Shown here: positions 50,330 through 59,096 of the stretch, one piece after another
Layout: every line of letters starts with the position of its first letter
Position numbering within the stretch: the first letter of the stretch is position 1
Source: Chryseobacterium turcicum
Lineage (GTDB): Bacteria > Bacteroidota > Bacteroidia > Flavobacteriales > Weeksellaceae
Direction: 5' to 3'
Length of the DNA: 64,000 nucleotides
NCBI RefSeq assembly: GCF_021010565.1
Contig: NZ_JAJNAY010000002.1
Coordinates: forward strand, 186,001 to 250,000
Made by a program: the position numbers and the translations under genes
Notes under the pieces: generated by a model
The model's input: the letters and a program-made list of their open reading frames with translations, nothing else
Told to the model about the DNA's origin: nothing
Databases searched by the model: none

Positions 50330-51394
50330 ATGAGAAACTTAATTTTACCTTTTATTTTATTGTTAACCTTTGTATTTTCTTGTCGGGAAAATGATATAGA
50401 TGATGGGCTTGAGAAAAAAACAACATCTTATGATCTATACGTTGCAGGAACAGAAAACAACCAAGCCTGTTATTGGAAAAACACGATTAAAACTATTTTA
50501 CCAGGCGGAACAAATTATGCAGCATCAACCATCTTTTTTGACAATAATAATCTATACATTTTAGGAGTTGATAGGACTGCTTTAAGCAACGGAACCAATT
50601 ATTCTTTTTGGAAAAATAATGTTAAATTTGATGTAGCTACATATTTAGGAATCTCAGCTAATACTCCAACAATCCAAAATTTTACGATGAGTAATTTTTT
50701 TGTTAAAAACGGCGATTTGTATATAGCTGGTTTAATGAAAAATCCGGCTCCAACTTCATCACAAAACTTATATCAATATTGTCATTGGAAAAATGGTGTA
50801 AAAACTATTGTATTTGAACAAAATAGTTATCAAACTTCTGCTTCAATGCATTTAATTGGAAATGACATTTATATCCCTTTAGAAAATAATATTACAGTAT
50901 CTAATACTGTTCCTACAACATGGGATTTAGGATACTATAAAAATAACACCTATCATTTTGTTTCCACTTTATCAAATTTTTTAAATATTTATGAAGATAA
51001 TGGTTCTTTAAAATTGTTAGTAATGGATCAAAATAATCAAACTGTCTATTATAAAGATCTTTTAACTGGTACTACGTCTCCATCTCCAGCATTTATATCT
51101 TACTCAGACTATAGTTATTCACTTCAAACTGATGGTAATGACAAATATTTTGTAGGTCGTGAAAAATACTATAAAAACAATATTCAACATAGTGTGTATT
51201 CTCCTGCTAGTAATTTTAAATATCTAAATTCTTTCAAAGTATTAGACAATAATATTTATAAAATTCTTCATACAGATGATATTACTGGAGTTAATTATAA
51301 TGTGTATATAAATGATGTTATAGTACAATCAGCAACAAACTCAAGTAATAATATTAATACAGAATTTTTTAATTTAACTGTAGTACCACAATAA
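50330..51394 (+). CDS. WKN-repeat lipoprotein 2
   Basis: A 354-residue lipoprotein. The start is ATG 50330 (MRNLILPFILLLTFVFSC), not the in-frame codon at 50282, which would put promoter block C inside the gene. RENDIDDG follows the lipobox. Repeats such as YVAGTENNQACYWKNT, YSFWKNNVKFDV, YQYCHWKNGVKTIV and YYKNNIQHSV show the same scheme as copy 1, but the sequences have diverged widely. Confidence 0.8.
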   Translation: MRNLILPFILLLTFVFSCRENDIDDGLEKKTTSYDLYVAGTENNQACYWKNTIKTILPGGTNYAASTIFFDNNNLYILGVDRTALSNGTNYSFWKNNVKFDVATYLGISANTPTIQNFTMSNFFVKNGDLYIAGLMKNPAPTSSQNLYQYCHWKNGVKTIVFEQNSYQTSASMHLIGNDIYIPLENNITVSNTVPTTWDLGYYKNNTYHFVSTLSNFLNIYEDNGSLKLLVMDQNNQTVYYKDLLTGTTSPSPAFISYSDYSYSLQTDGNDKYFVGREKYYKNNIQHSVYSPASNFKYLNSFKVLDNNIYKILHTDDITGVNYNVYINDVIVQSATNSSNNINTEFFNLTVVPQ

Positions 51395-51472
51395 TTAATG
51401 CAAAAAAAAACGCAACTGGCAAAAAATCTACCTCCTCCGTTCCCAAAAAATTTTGAATTTTTATACACTGCC

Positions 51473-51500
51473 TGCAACCTTTTTAAAATTCTACATCTTA
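51473..51500 (+). promoter_or_regulatory. ECF-type promoter block D
   Basis: TGCAACC at 51473-51479, 14 nt, then CATCTTATAAG from 51494. The 98 bases from this CATC into codon 25 of the gene are identical to those of block B and its gene. Confidence 0.65.
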
Positions 51501-51516
51501 TAAGAAAAGAATAACC

Positions 51517-52554
51517 ATGAAAAACTTAATTTTACCCTTCATCTTATTATTAACACTTGTATTCTCTTGCAGAGAGAATGATATTGATGAAAGACTTGAG
51601 CGAAAAACAGGATCGTATGATGTATATGTAGGAGGAACTGAAAATTTGCAAGTCTGCTATTGGAAAAATAATCAAAAAACTATTTTACCTGGTGGTGATA
51701 ATCTAAATGGAATACAAATAAATGTTGATAACAATAATGTTTATGTCTTAGCAGTAAATATAGATTCCATAAGTAATATTCCAGCTTGGTATTTTTGGAA
51801 AAATGGAGTTAAATATGATGTAGCTCAATATCTAAATACACTACCCAACACTTCAACAAATTTTGACAATATAAGATTATTATCAAAAATGATTGTTAAT
51901 AATGGAGATATCTATTTTGCTGGATTGGTAAAAATAATTAACCCAACTTCTGGAGTAAATACCTACCAGTTATGCTATTGGAAAAATGGAGTTAAAACTA
52001 TTATTACAAATGATCCAGATGAAATGATGGGTGATTTCGAAATTTTTAATAATGATATTTATATCTCAACTCGTAAAAATTTTAATTTATCTACTTTGAC
52101 ATGGGATTTAGTTCATTATAAAAATGGTGTACAGTTAACCTCAACAAATACTTCCCATCAAATACCTAAAGGTTATTATAAAACATCTTCCGGTATATTT
52201 TTATTAGAAAAAAATACCCAAAACAATATACAATCATACAAAAATGTACATACTAATACTGTTACAAACTTACCAACGAACATCACTCAAGGACCAATTA
52301 ATTCGATTTATTGGAACGAAAACGAACACTTTTACATAGGCTCTGACTTTTATTATAAAAATAATACTTTAGTTCAGATAAATGATCCAAACGGCTTTAA
52401 TAGGATAGGTCATTTACTGACTAAAGATCAAAATATTTATATGACTAGAATTAAAGATTCTGCAGTAAAATTCTATATAAACAATGTAGAAACTATGATG
52501 ATTACCGATATTTCAAAGGGCTGTTTTAATTCAATTTGTGTAGTACAGAACTAA
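51517..52554 (+). CDS. WKN-repeat lipoprotein 3
   Basis: A 345-residue lipoprotein whose first 25 codons are identical in DNA to copy 1, while the remainder (YVGGTENLQVCYWKNN, WYFWKNGVKYDV, LCYWKNGVKTII, YYKNNTLVQI) is diverged. Same predicted propeller-like architecture. It ends two bases before the sigma-factor ATG (TAA-AA-ATG), so the sigma gene is likely expressed from the same transcript. Confidence 0.8.
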   Translation: MKNLILPFILLLTLVFSCRENDIDERLERKTGSYDVYVGGTENLQVCYWKNNQKTILPGGDNLNGIQINVDNNNVYVLAVNIDSISNIPAWYFWKNGVKYDVAQYLNTLPNTSTNFDNIRLLSKMIVNNGDIYFAGLVKIINPTSGVNTYQLCYWKNGVKTIITNDPDEMMGDFEIFNNDIYISTRKNFNLSTLTWDLVHYKNGVQLTSTNTSHQIPKGYYKTSSGIFLLEKNTQNNIQSYKNVHTNTVTNLPTNITQGPINSIYWNENEHFYIGSDFYYKNNTLVQINDPNGFNRIGHLLTKDQNIYMTRIKDSAVKFYINNVETMMITDISKGCFNSICVVQN

Positions 52555-52556
52555 AA

Positions 52557-53660
52557 ATGTCAAAAACAAATCTCAATTGGCAGAAAATCTACCTGGACCA
52601 TTCCCCAAAACTTTTGGGGATTTGTCGTAGATATATACCAGATCTTCAAAATGCAGAAGATATTGTGCAGGACAGTTTCATCACTGCTATTCAGAAAAAT
52701 CATCAATTGAAAGATGAAAAAGCAATTTTTGGTTGGTTGAAAAAAATCGTTGTCAATAATGCACTTCAATTTATCCGAAAAACCAGTAAAGACGGCTTTA
52801 TTACCACAGAAACCTCAGAAATCCCAGATAACACGTTGACCGAAATCACAACATCTGCAATGGACGAAAAAAAACACATTTTAACATATGATTTCACGAG
52901 AGAAGAGCTGTTGAGATCTATCGACAGCTTGCCTTCTCACCACAAATCGGTTTTCAATTTATATTATATCGAAAACTATTCTCACGCAGAGATCTCAGGC
53001 TTGCTTCAAATTCCGATCAATACTTCAAAGTCGCATTTGATGAGGGCTAAAAAATCGGTGCAAAATTATTTAATGACTCATTTCGTCAACAATGAAACAC
53101 CAAAAAATAAAACCGCACAGCTTTTAGTTTTTTTTGGATTTGGCGGGTTATTATGGGCTCAGAATTTTCAAAGTAAGTTTTCAGATTTTACTATTTCACC
53201 ATCTCAAAATTTCGAAATTCCTTCGGATATACGTTCCAATAAAATATCGTTTTCTTCAACTCATCATTTCTGGAAACAGAAAGCAATCATCGGGACTACG
53301 TTCTTCATTATTATTGTAGGATCTGTTTTACTTTTCACTCCTAAAAATTATTTAATACAAACATTTAGTCCCAATATTTTAAATTCTAAAGCAGAAGAAA
53401 ATAAGAGTTCAAATGATGAAAAAAAAATAAATAATGATGAAGAACCACCCTTAATCGAAGGTTTAGAAAATCTAAAAACAAGCCAGAGATCAGTTTCAGA
53501 AAACGATAAAGATTTAAAATCAGAAAATCATTTCATTAAAACAAAAAATACTGTATCTTCAAAAATTATTATTCGTCAAGATTCTTCCGAAACCGTTTCT
53601 CACAAAGTGATTGTAGTAAAAAAAATCATTCAGCGAGACACTGTTTTTATAGAAAGATAA
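52557..53660 (+). CDS. ECF-type sigma-70 factor with hydrophobic and C-terminal extension
   Basis: A 367-residue protein from ATG 52557, 2 nt after the previous stop. Residues 8-75 are sigma region 2 (CRRYIPDLQNAEDIVQDSF, AIFGWLKKIVVNNALQFIRK). Residues 113-170 are region 4 (LPSHHKSVFNLYYIENYSH, then NTSKSHLMRAKK). Normal ECF factors end there. This one adds a hydrophobic segment at 187-200, a second at 243-260, a charged linker (SKAEENKSSNDEKK), and a tail ending KVIVVKKIIQRDTVFIER. Whether one or both segments cross the membrane decides which side the tail is on. It may be a membrane-tethered sigma controlling the upstream lipoprotein genes. Confidence 0.88.
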   Translation: MSKTNLNWQKIYLDHSPKLLGICRRYIPDLQNAEDIVQDSFITAIQKNHQLKDEKAIFGWLKKIVVNNALQFIRKTSKDGFITTETSEIPDNTLTEITTSAMDEKKHILTYDFTREELLRSIDSLPSHHKSVFNLYYIENYSHAEISGLLQIPINTSKSHLMRAKKSVQNYLMTHFVNNETPKNKTAQLLVFFGFGGLLWAQNFQSKFSDFTISPSQNFEIPSDIRSNKISFSSTHHFWKQKAIIGTTFFIIIVGSVLLFTPKNYLIQTFSPNILNSKAEENKSSNDEKKINNDEEPPLIEGLENLKTSQRSVSENDKDLKSENHFIKTKNTVSSKIIIRQDSSETVSHKVIVVKKIIQRDTVFIER

Positions 53661-53673
53661 AAAGAAATCAACC

Positions 53674-54561
53674 ATGTTTTTAAGAAAAATAATCTTACTC
53701 TTTTCTGTCATTTTCATTACTTTCGCTTTCGCTCAACGTAAAAAAACAGACACAATCTATGTGTACGAAAAAGTAATTGTGTATGACACTATTTATCGTG
53801 AAAAATCAATAAACTTAAAATCTGCAGATTTTAAGTTTTCTTCTTTGAAAATTCAGGAAAGAGAGATCAAATCCATCAATAATCAAAAAATTGATGAACT
53901 TGAACTTGAAAAAAAGATAAAAAAACTAAAAACAAAAAGCTTCCAATACGGAATTGAAGCAGGAGTTGGTTTAAAAAATACCACTTGGGCAGAAGCTATA
54001 TCAGGAAAAAAACAGCAGTTTGGGGAAAATCTTGGAATATGGATTTCTAAAAGTATTATCGACCCGAAATTTTCATTAATGCTTTCCGCCAACGTCTATC
54101 ATTGGAATTCAACGTTTGATTTGGATGCTAATAAAGAAGAAACTTATCTTGACGGATTTTATTTTTCCAAAGACAATCAACCTTTGCTATTTCAACAGTT
54201 TAACAATAAACATTTTGAATATGTTTTACAATTAAAAGCGCTTTATGAATGGAAAAACTTCCGCCCTTTTGTTGGATTTTTAGCCCATAAAAACAGTTAT
54301 AAAATGCAGTTTTTAGTGCCTGAGAATAATGTTCTTAATAAACTGGATGATTTTAAAAGCAATCAAATCAACTTCGGATTTTCTTTAGGCTTGCAATATC
54401 GAATATTCGACCGATTTTTAATTGATGTGGAATATCAACATTTTAAAATCAAAAATATTTCGTTAAAAAACTCTTCATTTGATTTTGACATTTTTAAGAC
54501 TAATAATACCTTTGCTGAAAGAAAAATCAGTTTAGGAATTTCTTATTTTATTTCTAAATAA
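53674..54561 (+). CDS. secreted/outer membrane barrel-like protein
   Basis: A 295-residue protein with a signal peptide ending AFAQ. Residues 20-90 contain TDTIYVYEKVIVYDTIYRE followed by a charged coiled-coil-like stretch. From about residue 90 alternating amphipathic strands (FQYGIEAGVGLKNTTW, FGFSLGLQYRIFDRFLIDVEYQHF) and an end in KISLGISYFISK suggest an outer membrane beta-barrel. The early KVIVYDTIYRE strand resembles the tail of the preceding sigma protein (KVIVVKKIIQRDTVFIE). It is 13 bp downstream of the sigma gene, so the two should be coexpressed. Confidence 0.78.
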   Translation: MFLRKIILLFSVIFITFAFAQRKKTDTIYVYEKVIVYDTIYREKSINLKSADFKFSSLKIQEREIKSINNQKIDELELEKKIKKLKTKSFQYGIEAGVGLKNTTWAEAISGKKQQFGENLGIWISKSIIDPKFSLMLSANVYHWNSTFDLDANKEETYLDGFYFSKDNQPLLFQQFNNKHFEYVLQLKALYEWKNFRPFVGFLAHKNSYKMQFLVPENNVLNKLDDFKSNQINFGFSLGLQYRIFDRFLIDVEYQHFKIKNISLKNSSFDFDIFKTNNTFAERKISLGISYFISK

Positions 54562-54585
54562 TGGTTTTCTGAAAGATTCAACATT

Positions 54586-55563
54586 ATGATTTATTTCAAA
54601 TTTCCTTTTGACGAAAAACTCTATTCTACAGACAAAAACTCAAATACTAATTCAATCCATTTTCATTCGTTTAATAATACAGAAAAAATTGATATTGCAG
54701 GAAAAGTTATTGAAAAAGACCTGTCAGAATTTGAAAATTTAGCAATCAGTTCACAAATTCTACCTGAAGATGAAACTCAGTTTATTGCAGAAACTCCAGA
54801 AGAATATCTGCAAAAACTGGAAGAAGTCATTGAAATCATTAAAGAAAATAATCTTCCGAAGCTTGTTCTTTCAAGAAGAAAAATAGTAAAAGACTTCAAT
54901 GAAATTGATTTAAAAAGCAGCTTTAATAATCTTTGTAAGAACTATTCAAATGCATTCAAATATCTTTTTTTTGATGGTCAAACGTCATGGATGGGTGCTT
55001 TTTCTGAAGTCTTAGGAAAGTACAATAAATTGACTTACGAATTTGAAACAATGAGTATTGCAGGAACAATTCCTGTGTCTGAAGAATGGACTGAAAAAGA
55101 AATCGAAGAACAGAAACCTGTTTCATCTTATATCAGGAATATTTTAGCTAAATACAGCTACTCCAACCCTATTCAGGAGTCTGAAACTTATGACCACATT
55201 TCTGGAAACATTAAACATTTAAAAACAGATTTTAAGATAAAAATCAATCCTGAAGATTTAGATGCTATTATTCAGGAGCTTCATCCTACTCCTGCAGTTT
55301 GTGGTATTCCTAAAGATTTTTGCAGGGAAATTATCGAAAAAGTTGAAAAATTCCCTCGGGAATTATATGCAGGATATATCAAAATTGAAACTGAAGATTA
55401 CATTCAGTATTTTGTCAATTTACGCTGTGCAAGACTCTACAAAAATGCTGTACATCTCTTTGTAGGCGGTGGAATAACCGCTCAAAGTAACCCTGAAAAA
55501 GAATGGCAGGAAACTGAGCTTAAATCTGAGGCAGTGCTGAAAAATTTAGTCTTTAATCCTTAA
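54586..55563 (+). CDS. menF: chorismate-binding enzyme, probable isochorismate synthase
   Basis: A 325-residue chorismate-utilising domain. KLVLSRRKIVKDF near 97, ETMSIAGTIPVSEEWTEKEIEEQKPVSSYI (in parts) near 150, the HPTPAVCGIPK motif near 235 and the final IQYFVNLRCARLYKNAVHLFVGGGITAQSNPEKEWQETELK (in parts) are those of MenF/EntC-type isochorismate synthases, the first step of menaquinone synthesis from chorismate. The N-terminus is shorter than in E. coli MenF, as is usual in Bacteroidota. The gene stands 24 bp after the barrel-like gene; a functional link is doubtful. Confidence 0.85.
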   Translation: MIYFKFPFDEKLYSTDKNSNTNSIHFHSFNNTEKIDIAGKVIEKDLSEFENLAISSQILPEDETQFIAETPEEYLQKLEEVIEIIKENNLPKLVLSRRKIVKDFNEIDLKSSFNNLCKNYSNAFKYLFFDGQTSWMGAFSEVLGKYNKLTYEFETMSIAGTIPVSEEWTEKEIEEQKPVSSYIRNILAKYSYSNPIQESETYDHISGNIKHLKTDFKIKINPEDLDAIIQELHPTPAVCGIPKDFCREIIEKVEKFPRELYAGYIKIETEDYIQYFVNLRCARLYKNAVHLFVGGGITAQSNPEKEWQETELKSEAVLKNLVFNP

Positions 55564-55641
55564 AAAAATTGGACAATATCAACTGTTTAATTCATCAGTA
55601 TAAAATTGAATAAACAGCCAAATACTTGTCTAAATCAACAA

Positions 55642-55672
55642 AAAACCTCTTTCAAAACGAAAGAGGTTTTAT
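55642..55672. terminator. bidirectional terminator
   Basis: AAAACCTCTTT pairs perfectly with AAAGAGGTTTT around CAAAACG, between the convergent menF-like gene and the MarC unit. Confidence 0.92.
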
Positions 55673-55693
55673 ATATTTTAATAGAGGAGAGAA

Positions 55694-55888
55694 TTACTTC
55701 TTTGCTCCTATTTTGCTCCAAGTATTAAGGATGAAAAGTAAACCTACACCCAACAATCCGCAAGCGATTGAGATTAAAAATTTAAGATTATCTTCAGTTG
55801 TAATCTCTGAATTCCAGTCTATTGCATACGTATTGATAGCAATGATGACAATAAATACGATTAAAAATACTTTATAAAACTTCTGCAT
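55694..55888 (-). CDS. 64-residue two-helix membrane protein
   Basis: A 64-residue protein with two hydrophobic helices (KVFLIVFIVIIAINTYA and FLISIACGLLGVGLLFIL) and basic ends. It starts 3 nt after the MarC stop, so it is very likely translated from the same mRNA. Unknown function. An opposite-strand frame over the same bases is a shadow. Confidence 0.7.
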   Translation of the reverse strand: MQKFYKVFLIVFIVIIAINTYAIDWNSEITTEDNLKFLISIACGLLGVGLLFILNTWSKIGAKK

Positions 55889-55891
55889 GAT

Positions 55892-56494
55892 TTAAAAATT
55901 TATATAATTCTGCACCAGCTGCGCAAAATTTGCGGTAAATAATTTAATTGAAATTGCCAGTAGAATAATTCCGAAAACTTTCTGAAGAATTGCCAAAGAT
56001 GCCTCTCCCATTTTCTTCTCTATCCATTTCGCAGATTTCAGCACCAAATATACGAAAATTGTATTGAGAATGATGCCACAAATAATGTTAATATCATGAA
56101 ACTCTGCTCTTAAAGATAAAGTTGTCGTTAAAGTTCCGGCTCCCGCTACCAAAGGAAATGCAATAGGGACGATGGAGGCAGATTTTGCTTCCGTTGTTTT
56201 GTTGATTTCAATTCCTAAAATCATTTCAAGGGCGATGATAAAAATAACGAAGGCTCCTGCAATGGCAAAAGAATTGACATCTACCCCAATAAATTTTAAG
56301 ATTTTATTTCCTACAAAAAGAAAAACAATCATAATTACTCCGGCAGTAATAGAAGCTCTTCCTGCTTCTATTTGTCCGAATTTCTGTTGCAAACTCACCA
56401 CAATAGGCACCGAACCGATGATGTCGATAACGGCGAAAAGTACCATAAAGCTGGTAATAACTTCTTTAAAAGAGAAACTGTTGAAAACCTCCAT
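55892..56494 (-). CDS. MarC-family membrane protein
   Basis: A 200-residue inner membrane protein with six predicted helices. The start VLFAVIDIIGSVPIVVSLQ and the mid-protein AFPLVAGAGTLTTTLSLRAEF with the family PLxxGPGxI-like loop are typical of MarC/SnatA proteins. Some relatives export amino acids; MarC itself has no clear role. Followed by the 64-residue gene after 3 nt. Confidence 0.92.
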   Translation of the reverse strand: MEVFNSFSFKEVITSFMVLFAVIDIIGSVPIVVSLQQKFGQIEAGRASITAGVIMIVFLFVGNKILKFIGVDVNSFAIAGAFVIFIIALEMILGIEINKTTEAKSASIVPIAFPLVAGAGTLTTTLSLRAEFHDINIICGIILNTIFVYLVLKSAKWIEKKMGEASLAILQKVFGIILLAISIKLFTANFAQLVQNYINF

Positions 56495-56537
56495 TTCTTA
56501 CGATTATTAATTTCGCAAAAATATAAATAAAAAATGA

Positions 56538-58274
56538 TTATTTACTAATAAGAGAGTATAATTTAACAATATCGGTTAATAAGTCATTTAATGAGTCTTC
56601 TGTTGTAAGTGGAGAATACTTCTCAATCTGAATCTTTTGCAGTAATTCCTGATACGTTTCAGCAACAGATTTGCCGTTTTGTCTTTCAAGGAATATTTTA
56701 AAATCTTCCTTAGAGCTTTGGAAATACTGACTTCTTACTTCTGCATCCATTTCTTCAAAGGTTTCAAAAAATTTAGGATAGTCACCAGAAATTTTCAGAT
56801 TTTCAAGGTAAGCAAAATAATCACTGATATCAGTTTTTAAACTTTCTCTGATTTCTTTTTCGGTTTCAGCCACAGAACCTAAAGGTTTTGGAGTTGGTTT
56901 TTCCTTAATTATTTTTTGTTTTTTTTGCCAATATTTAAACAGCATATAAGCGATAAATAGACCAATTAATATTGCAATATTTACAAAAAGTACGTTCCAG
57001 TTGAATTTATTTTTTTCTTTAACTTTAAAAGAAGTCGTTTTTAAAACAGGACTATCAACTGTTTCAAGCAATGTATTTGTATAATCATTTACTTTTTCTA
57101 CCGTTGATCTTGCTTCTAAAACCTGATCATGCGAAAAAGCAGTTAAGCCCAATTTTTCTTGTCCCAGATTTACATATTCTTTTTCTGCAGGATTGAAGAA
57201 AGCAAAAGCTTCTGTTTTCACAATCAATTCACCTGCTTTTTTAGGAATTAAAATATATTTAGCAAAAACTTCACCTTTCATTCCTGTAAGCCCAGCATGT
57301 ATATGCGAAGTGATTTTTGGTGCAAAAACCTCGTAATCAGGAGACTCTTCAATTTTTGGAAGACTCATATCGGCAAGATTGCCTTCACCAGAAACCTTTA
57401 CCGTGATATTAACAGGTTTTTTGGCTTCAATTTTTTCTTTTGAAGGGCAGTAAATATCTACTTTAAAATTACCAACAGCATTCTTAAAAGATTCGGGTGA
57501 ACCTTCAGGAAGTTTTTTTACATTAAGCTTTATTTTATTGGATGCGATATTACTTTTCGTGGAATAGGTATTTACAGAAGCCGAAACCGAAGGTACTTCT
57601 ACGTAACCAGACTCATTGGGAAATACCATAAAAACAGCCAAAACCTGCGATGCCATATTTGCATACCCGGAAGGATCAATCTCTGATCTTTTTAAATTGA
57701 TTGCATGTACATTGATATTATCCTGCTCAGGAAGTTTTATATTTTTTACCTTTCTAAGATTGTCGATGTTTTTAGAATAAACACGTAAAACAGCAACCGT
57801 AGGCTGATCCTGATAAACCTCGCGGTCTTCTATTTCCATATTAAGATAAACCTCATTGGCAAGATTTGCAATCGGTTTTTTCTCAACAATATCTTTTATG
57901 AAAATATCAAAAGGTTCGGTTTTATGGATTTTATTATTGATGTTGACCAATACAGAACCAACTCTGATTTTTCCTTTTTGCTTAGGTTCAAGGGCGATTC
58001 GTGTAACGTATTGATCGATTGCAGTATTAGTATCGGGATCATTGACGATTTGATTGAATGACCCACTGCCAATCATATTAAACTTCGACAAATCAGGAAG
58101 CATGATTTTACTTTTTTGCTCCAGATTATTTCCGTTTAATTCTAAAATAATAGTGAGATTTACAATTTCTTTACCGTTATAATCTGTTTTATCAGATTTC
58201 ATCGACAGCTGAACCTGTCCGTAAGAAATTACAGATATAAGGGTAAATAATGTGTAAATAATTTTTTGTGTCAT
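56538..58274 (-). CDS. batD: BatD-family aerotolerance protein
   Basis: A 578-residue inner membrane protein from ATG 58274, which overlaps the BatC stop by one base (TGATG). After a signal peptide (ending VISYGQ) come several Ig-like BatD domains (VLEVRVYSKN-like AVLRVYSKNIDNLR, PVNITVKVSGEGNLADMSLPKIEE in parts), one membrane helix near 425 (VLFVNIAILIGLFIAYMLF) and a cytoplasmic tail. BatD is the last gene of the bat operon here. The Bat proteins of Bacteroides affect oxygen tolerance; the mechanism is unresolved. Confidence 0.92.
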   Translation of the reverse strand: MTQKIIYTLFTLISVISYGQVQLSMKSDKTDYNGKEIVNLTIILELNGNNLEQKSKIMLPDLSKFNMIGSGSFNQIVNDPDTNTAIDQYVTRIALEPKQKGKIRVGSVLVNINNKIHKTEPFDIFIKDIVEKKPIANLANEVYLNMEIEDREVYQDQPTVAVLRVYSKNIDNLRKVKNIKLPEQDNINVHAINLKRSEIDPSGYANMASQVLAVFMVFPNESGYVEVPSVSASVNTYSTKSNIASNKIKLNVKKLPEGSPESFKNAVGNFKVDIYCPSKEKIEAKKPVNITVKVSGEGNLADMSLPKIEESPDYEVFAPKITSHIHAGLTGMKGEVFAKYILIPKKAGELIVKTEAFAFFNPAEKEYVNLGQEKLGLTAFSHDQVLEARSTVEKVNDYTNTLLETVDSPVLKTTSFKVKEKNKFNWNVLFVNIAILIGLFIAYMLFKYWQKKQKIIKEKPTPKPLGSVAETEKEIRESLKTDISDYFAYLENLKISGDYPKFFETFEEMDAEVRSQYFQSSKEDFKIFLERQNGKSVAETYQELLQKIQIEKYSPLTTEDSLNDLLTDIVKLYSLISK

Positions 58275-59008
58275 CACCAATCTTTCTCGTTGCTTTGTGG
58301 CTTTGAATAAGATTTTTCATCTAAAATTCTTTTGGCAGTTTTTCTTTCTCTACCCTTAATGCTGTCCAGGATGGCTTTTTCTAATTCTTTGGGAAGTTTA
58401 CCTTCACCACCTTTTCCTTTGGGTTTATTATCCTCTCCTTTATTTTGTTGAGGACCGTTGCCTTGCTCTGGTTTTTGATTTTTAGAATCTCCTTTTTCTC
58501 CTTTGTTTTTATTTTCTCCACCTCCGTTTTTACCGGGGTTGTTGTCTTTCTTGCCGTTGCTTCTCTCTTTTTCCTTCTGCTTCAGCTTAGCAATCTCGTA
58601 GTTTTTTCTGGTAGCCTCATTATAAGGATCCTGTTTCAGAGATTGTTTATAATAATCAGCGGCTTTATCTGGCTGATTCATCTGCATCATGGTATTTCCC
58701 AAATTATGAAGCGTTGCCGCCTTATCTGGTAAAGTCTGAGAAAGTTTTTCCGCTTTTGCATACTCTTCTTTCGCATCCTGATACATTTTTCTTTTATACA
58801 GAGCATTTCCTAAATTATAATGAGCTGTAAAGTCACCAGAATTCGACTGTATTGCTTCCATATACTTTGAAGAAGCCCCATCATAATCATTCGCATTAAA
58901 CTTTTTGTTGCCTTCAAAGACCAAAGTCTTATAACTTTCCTGCCCAAATACTACACCTGAGAACGAAAAAGCAATTATTAACGCTGAAAATACAATTTTA
59001 GTATTCAT
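58274..59008 (-). CDS. batC: TPR protein BatC
   Basis: A 244-residue periplasmic protein from ATG 59008; a TTG at 59017 overlaps a -7 box. The signal peptide ends VVFGQ. Three tetratricopeptide repeats occupy about 25-135 (FTAHYNLGNALYKRKMYQDA, TLHNLGNTMMQMNQPDKAADYY in parts). A Gly/Asn/Lys low-complexity stretch follows (KNGGGENKNKGEKG), and a conserved-looking LPKELEKAILDSI and final KDW end. It fits the BatC/BatE role of scaffold in the Bat complex. Cotranscribed with batD by overlap; an internal promoter may lie just upstream. Confidence 0.88.
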   Translation of the reverse strand: MNTKIVFSALIIAFSFSGVVFGQESYKTLVFEGNKKFNANDYDGASSKYMEAIQSNSGDFTAHYNLGNALYKRKMYQDAKEEYAKAEKLSQTLPDKAATLHNLGNTMMQMNQPDKAADYYKQSLKQDPYNEATRKNYEIAKLKQKEKERSNGKKDNNPGKNGGGENKNKGEKGDSKNQKPEQGNGPQQNKGEDNKPKGKGGEGKLPKELEKAILDSIKGRERKTAKRILDEKSYSKPQSNEKDW

Positions 59009-59014
59009 CCCTTG

Positions 59015-59022
59015 CAAAATTA
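59015..59022 (-). promoter_or_regulatory. possible internal -7 box ahead of batC
   Basis: TAATTTTG on the minus strand, 6 nt before ATG 59008, in the 88-nt gap after batB. No -33 TTG seen. Confidence 0.4.
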
Positions 59023-59096
59023 TCCCTTTATATGTTAAGAAACAGTGTCTTATTTGTTAAAGTTGGGTTAAAGTATTTAAAAGAGGTTGATTTATA

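Noticed and set aside
55626..55877. 83-codon plus-strand frame
   Set aside because: Antisense to the 64-residue gene after MarC and runs through a terminator stem.
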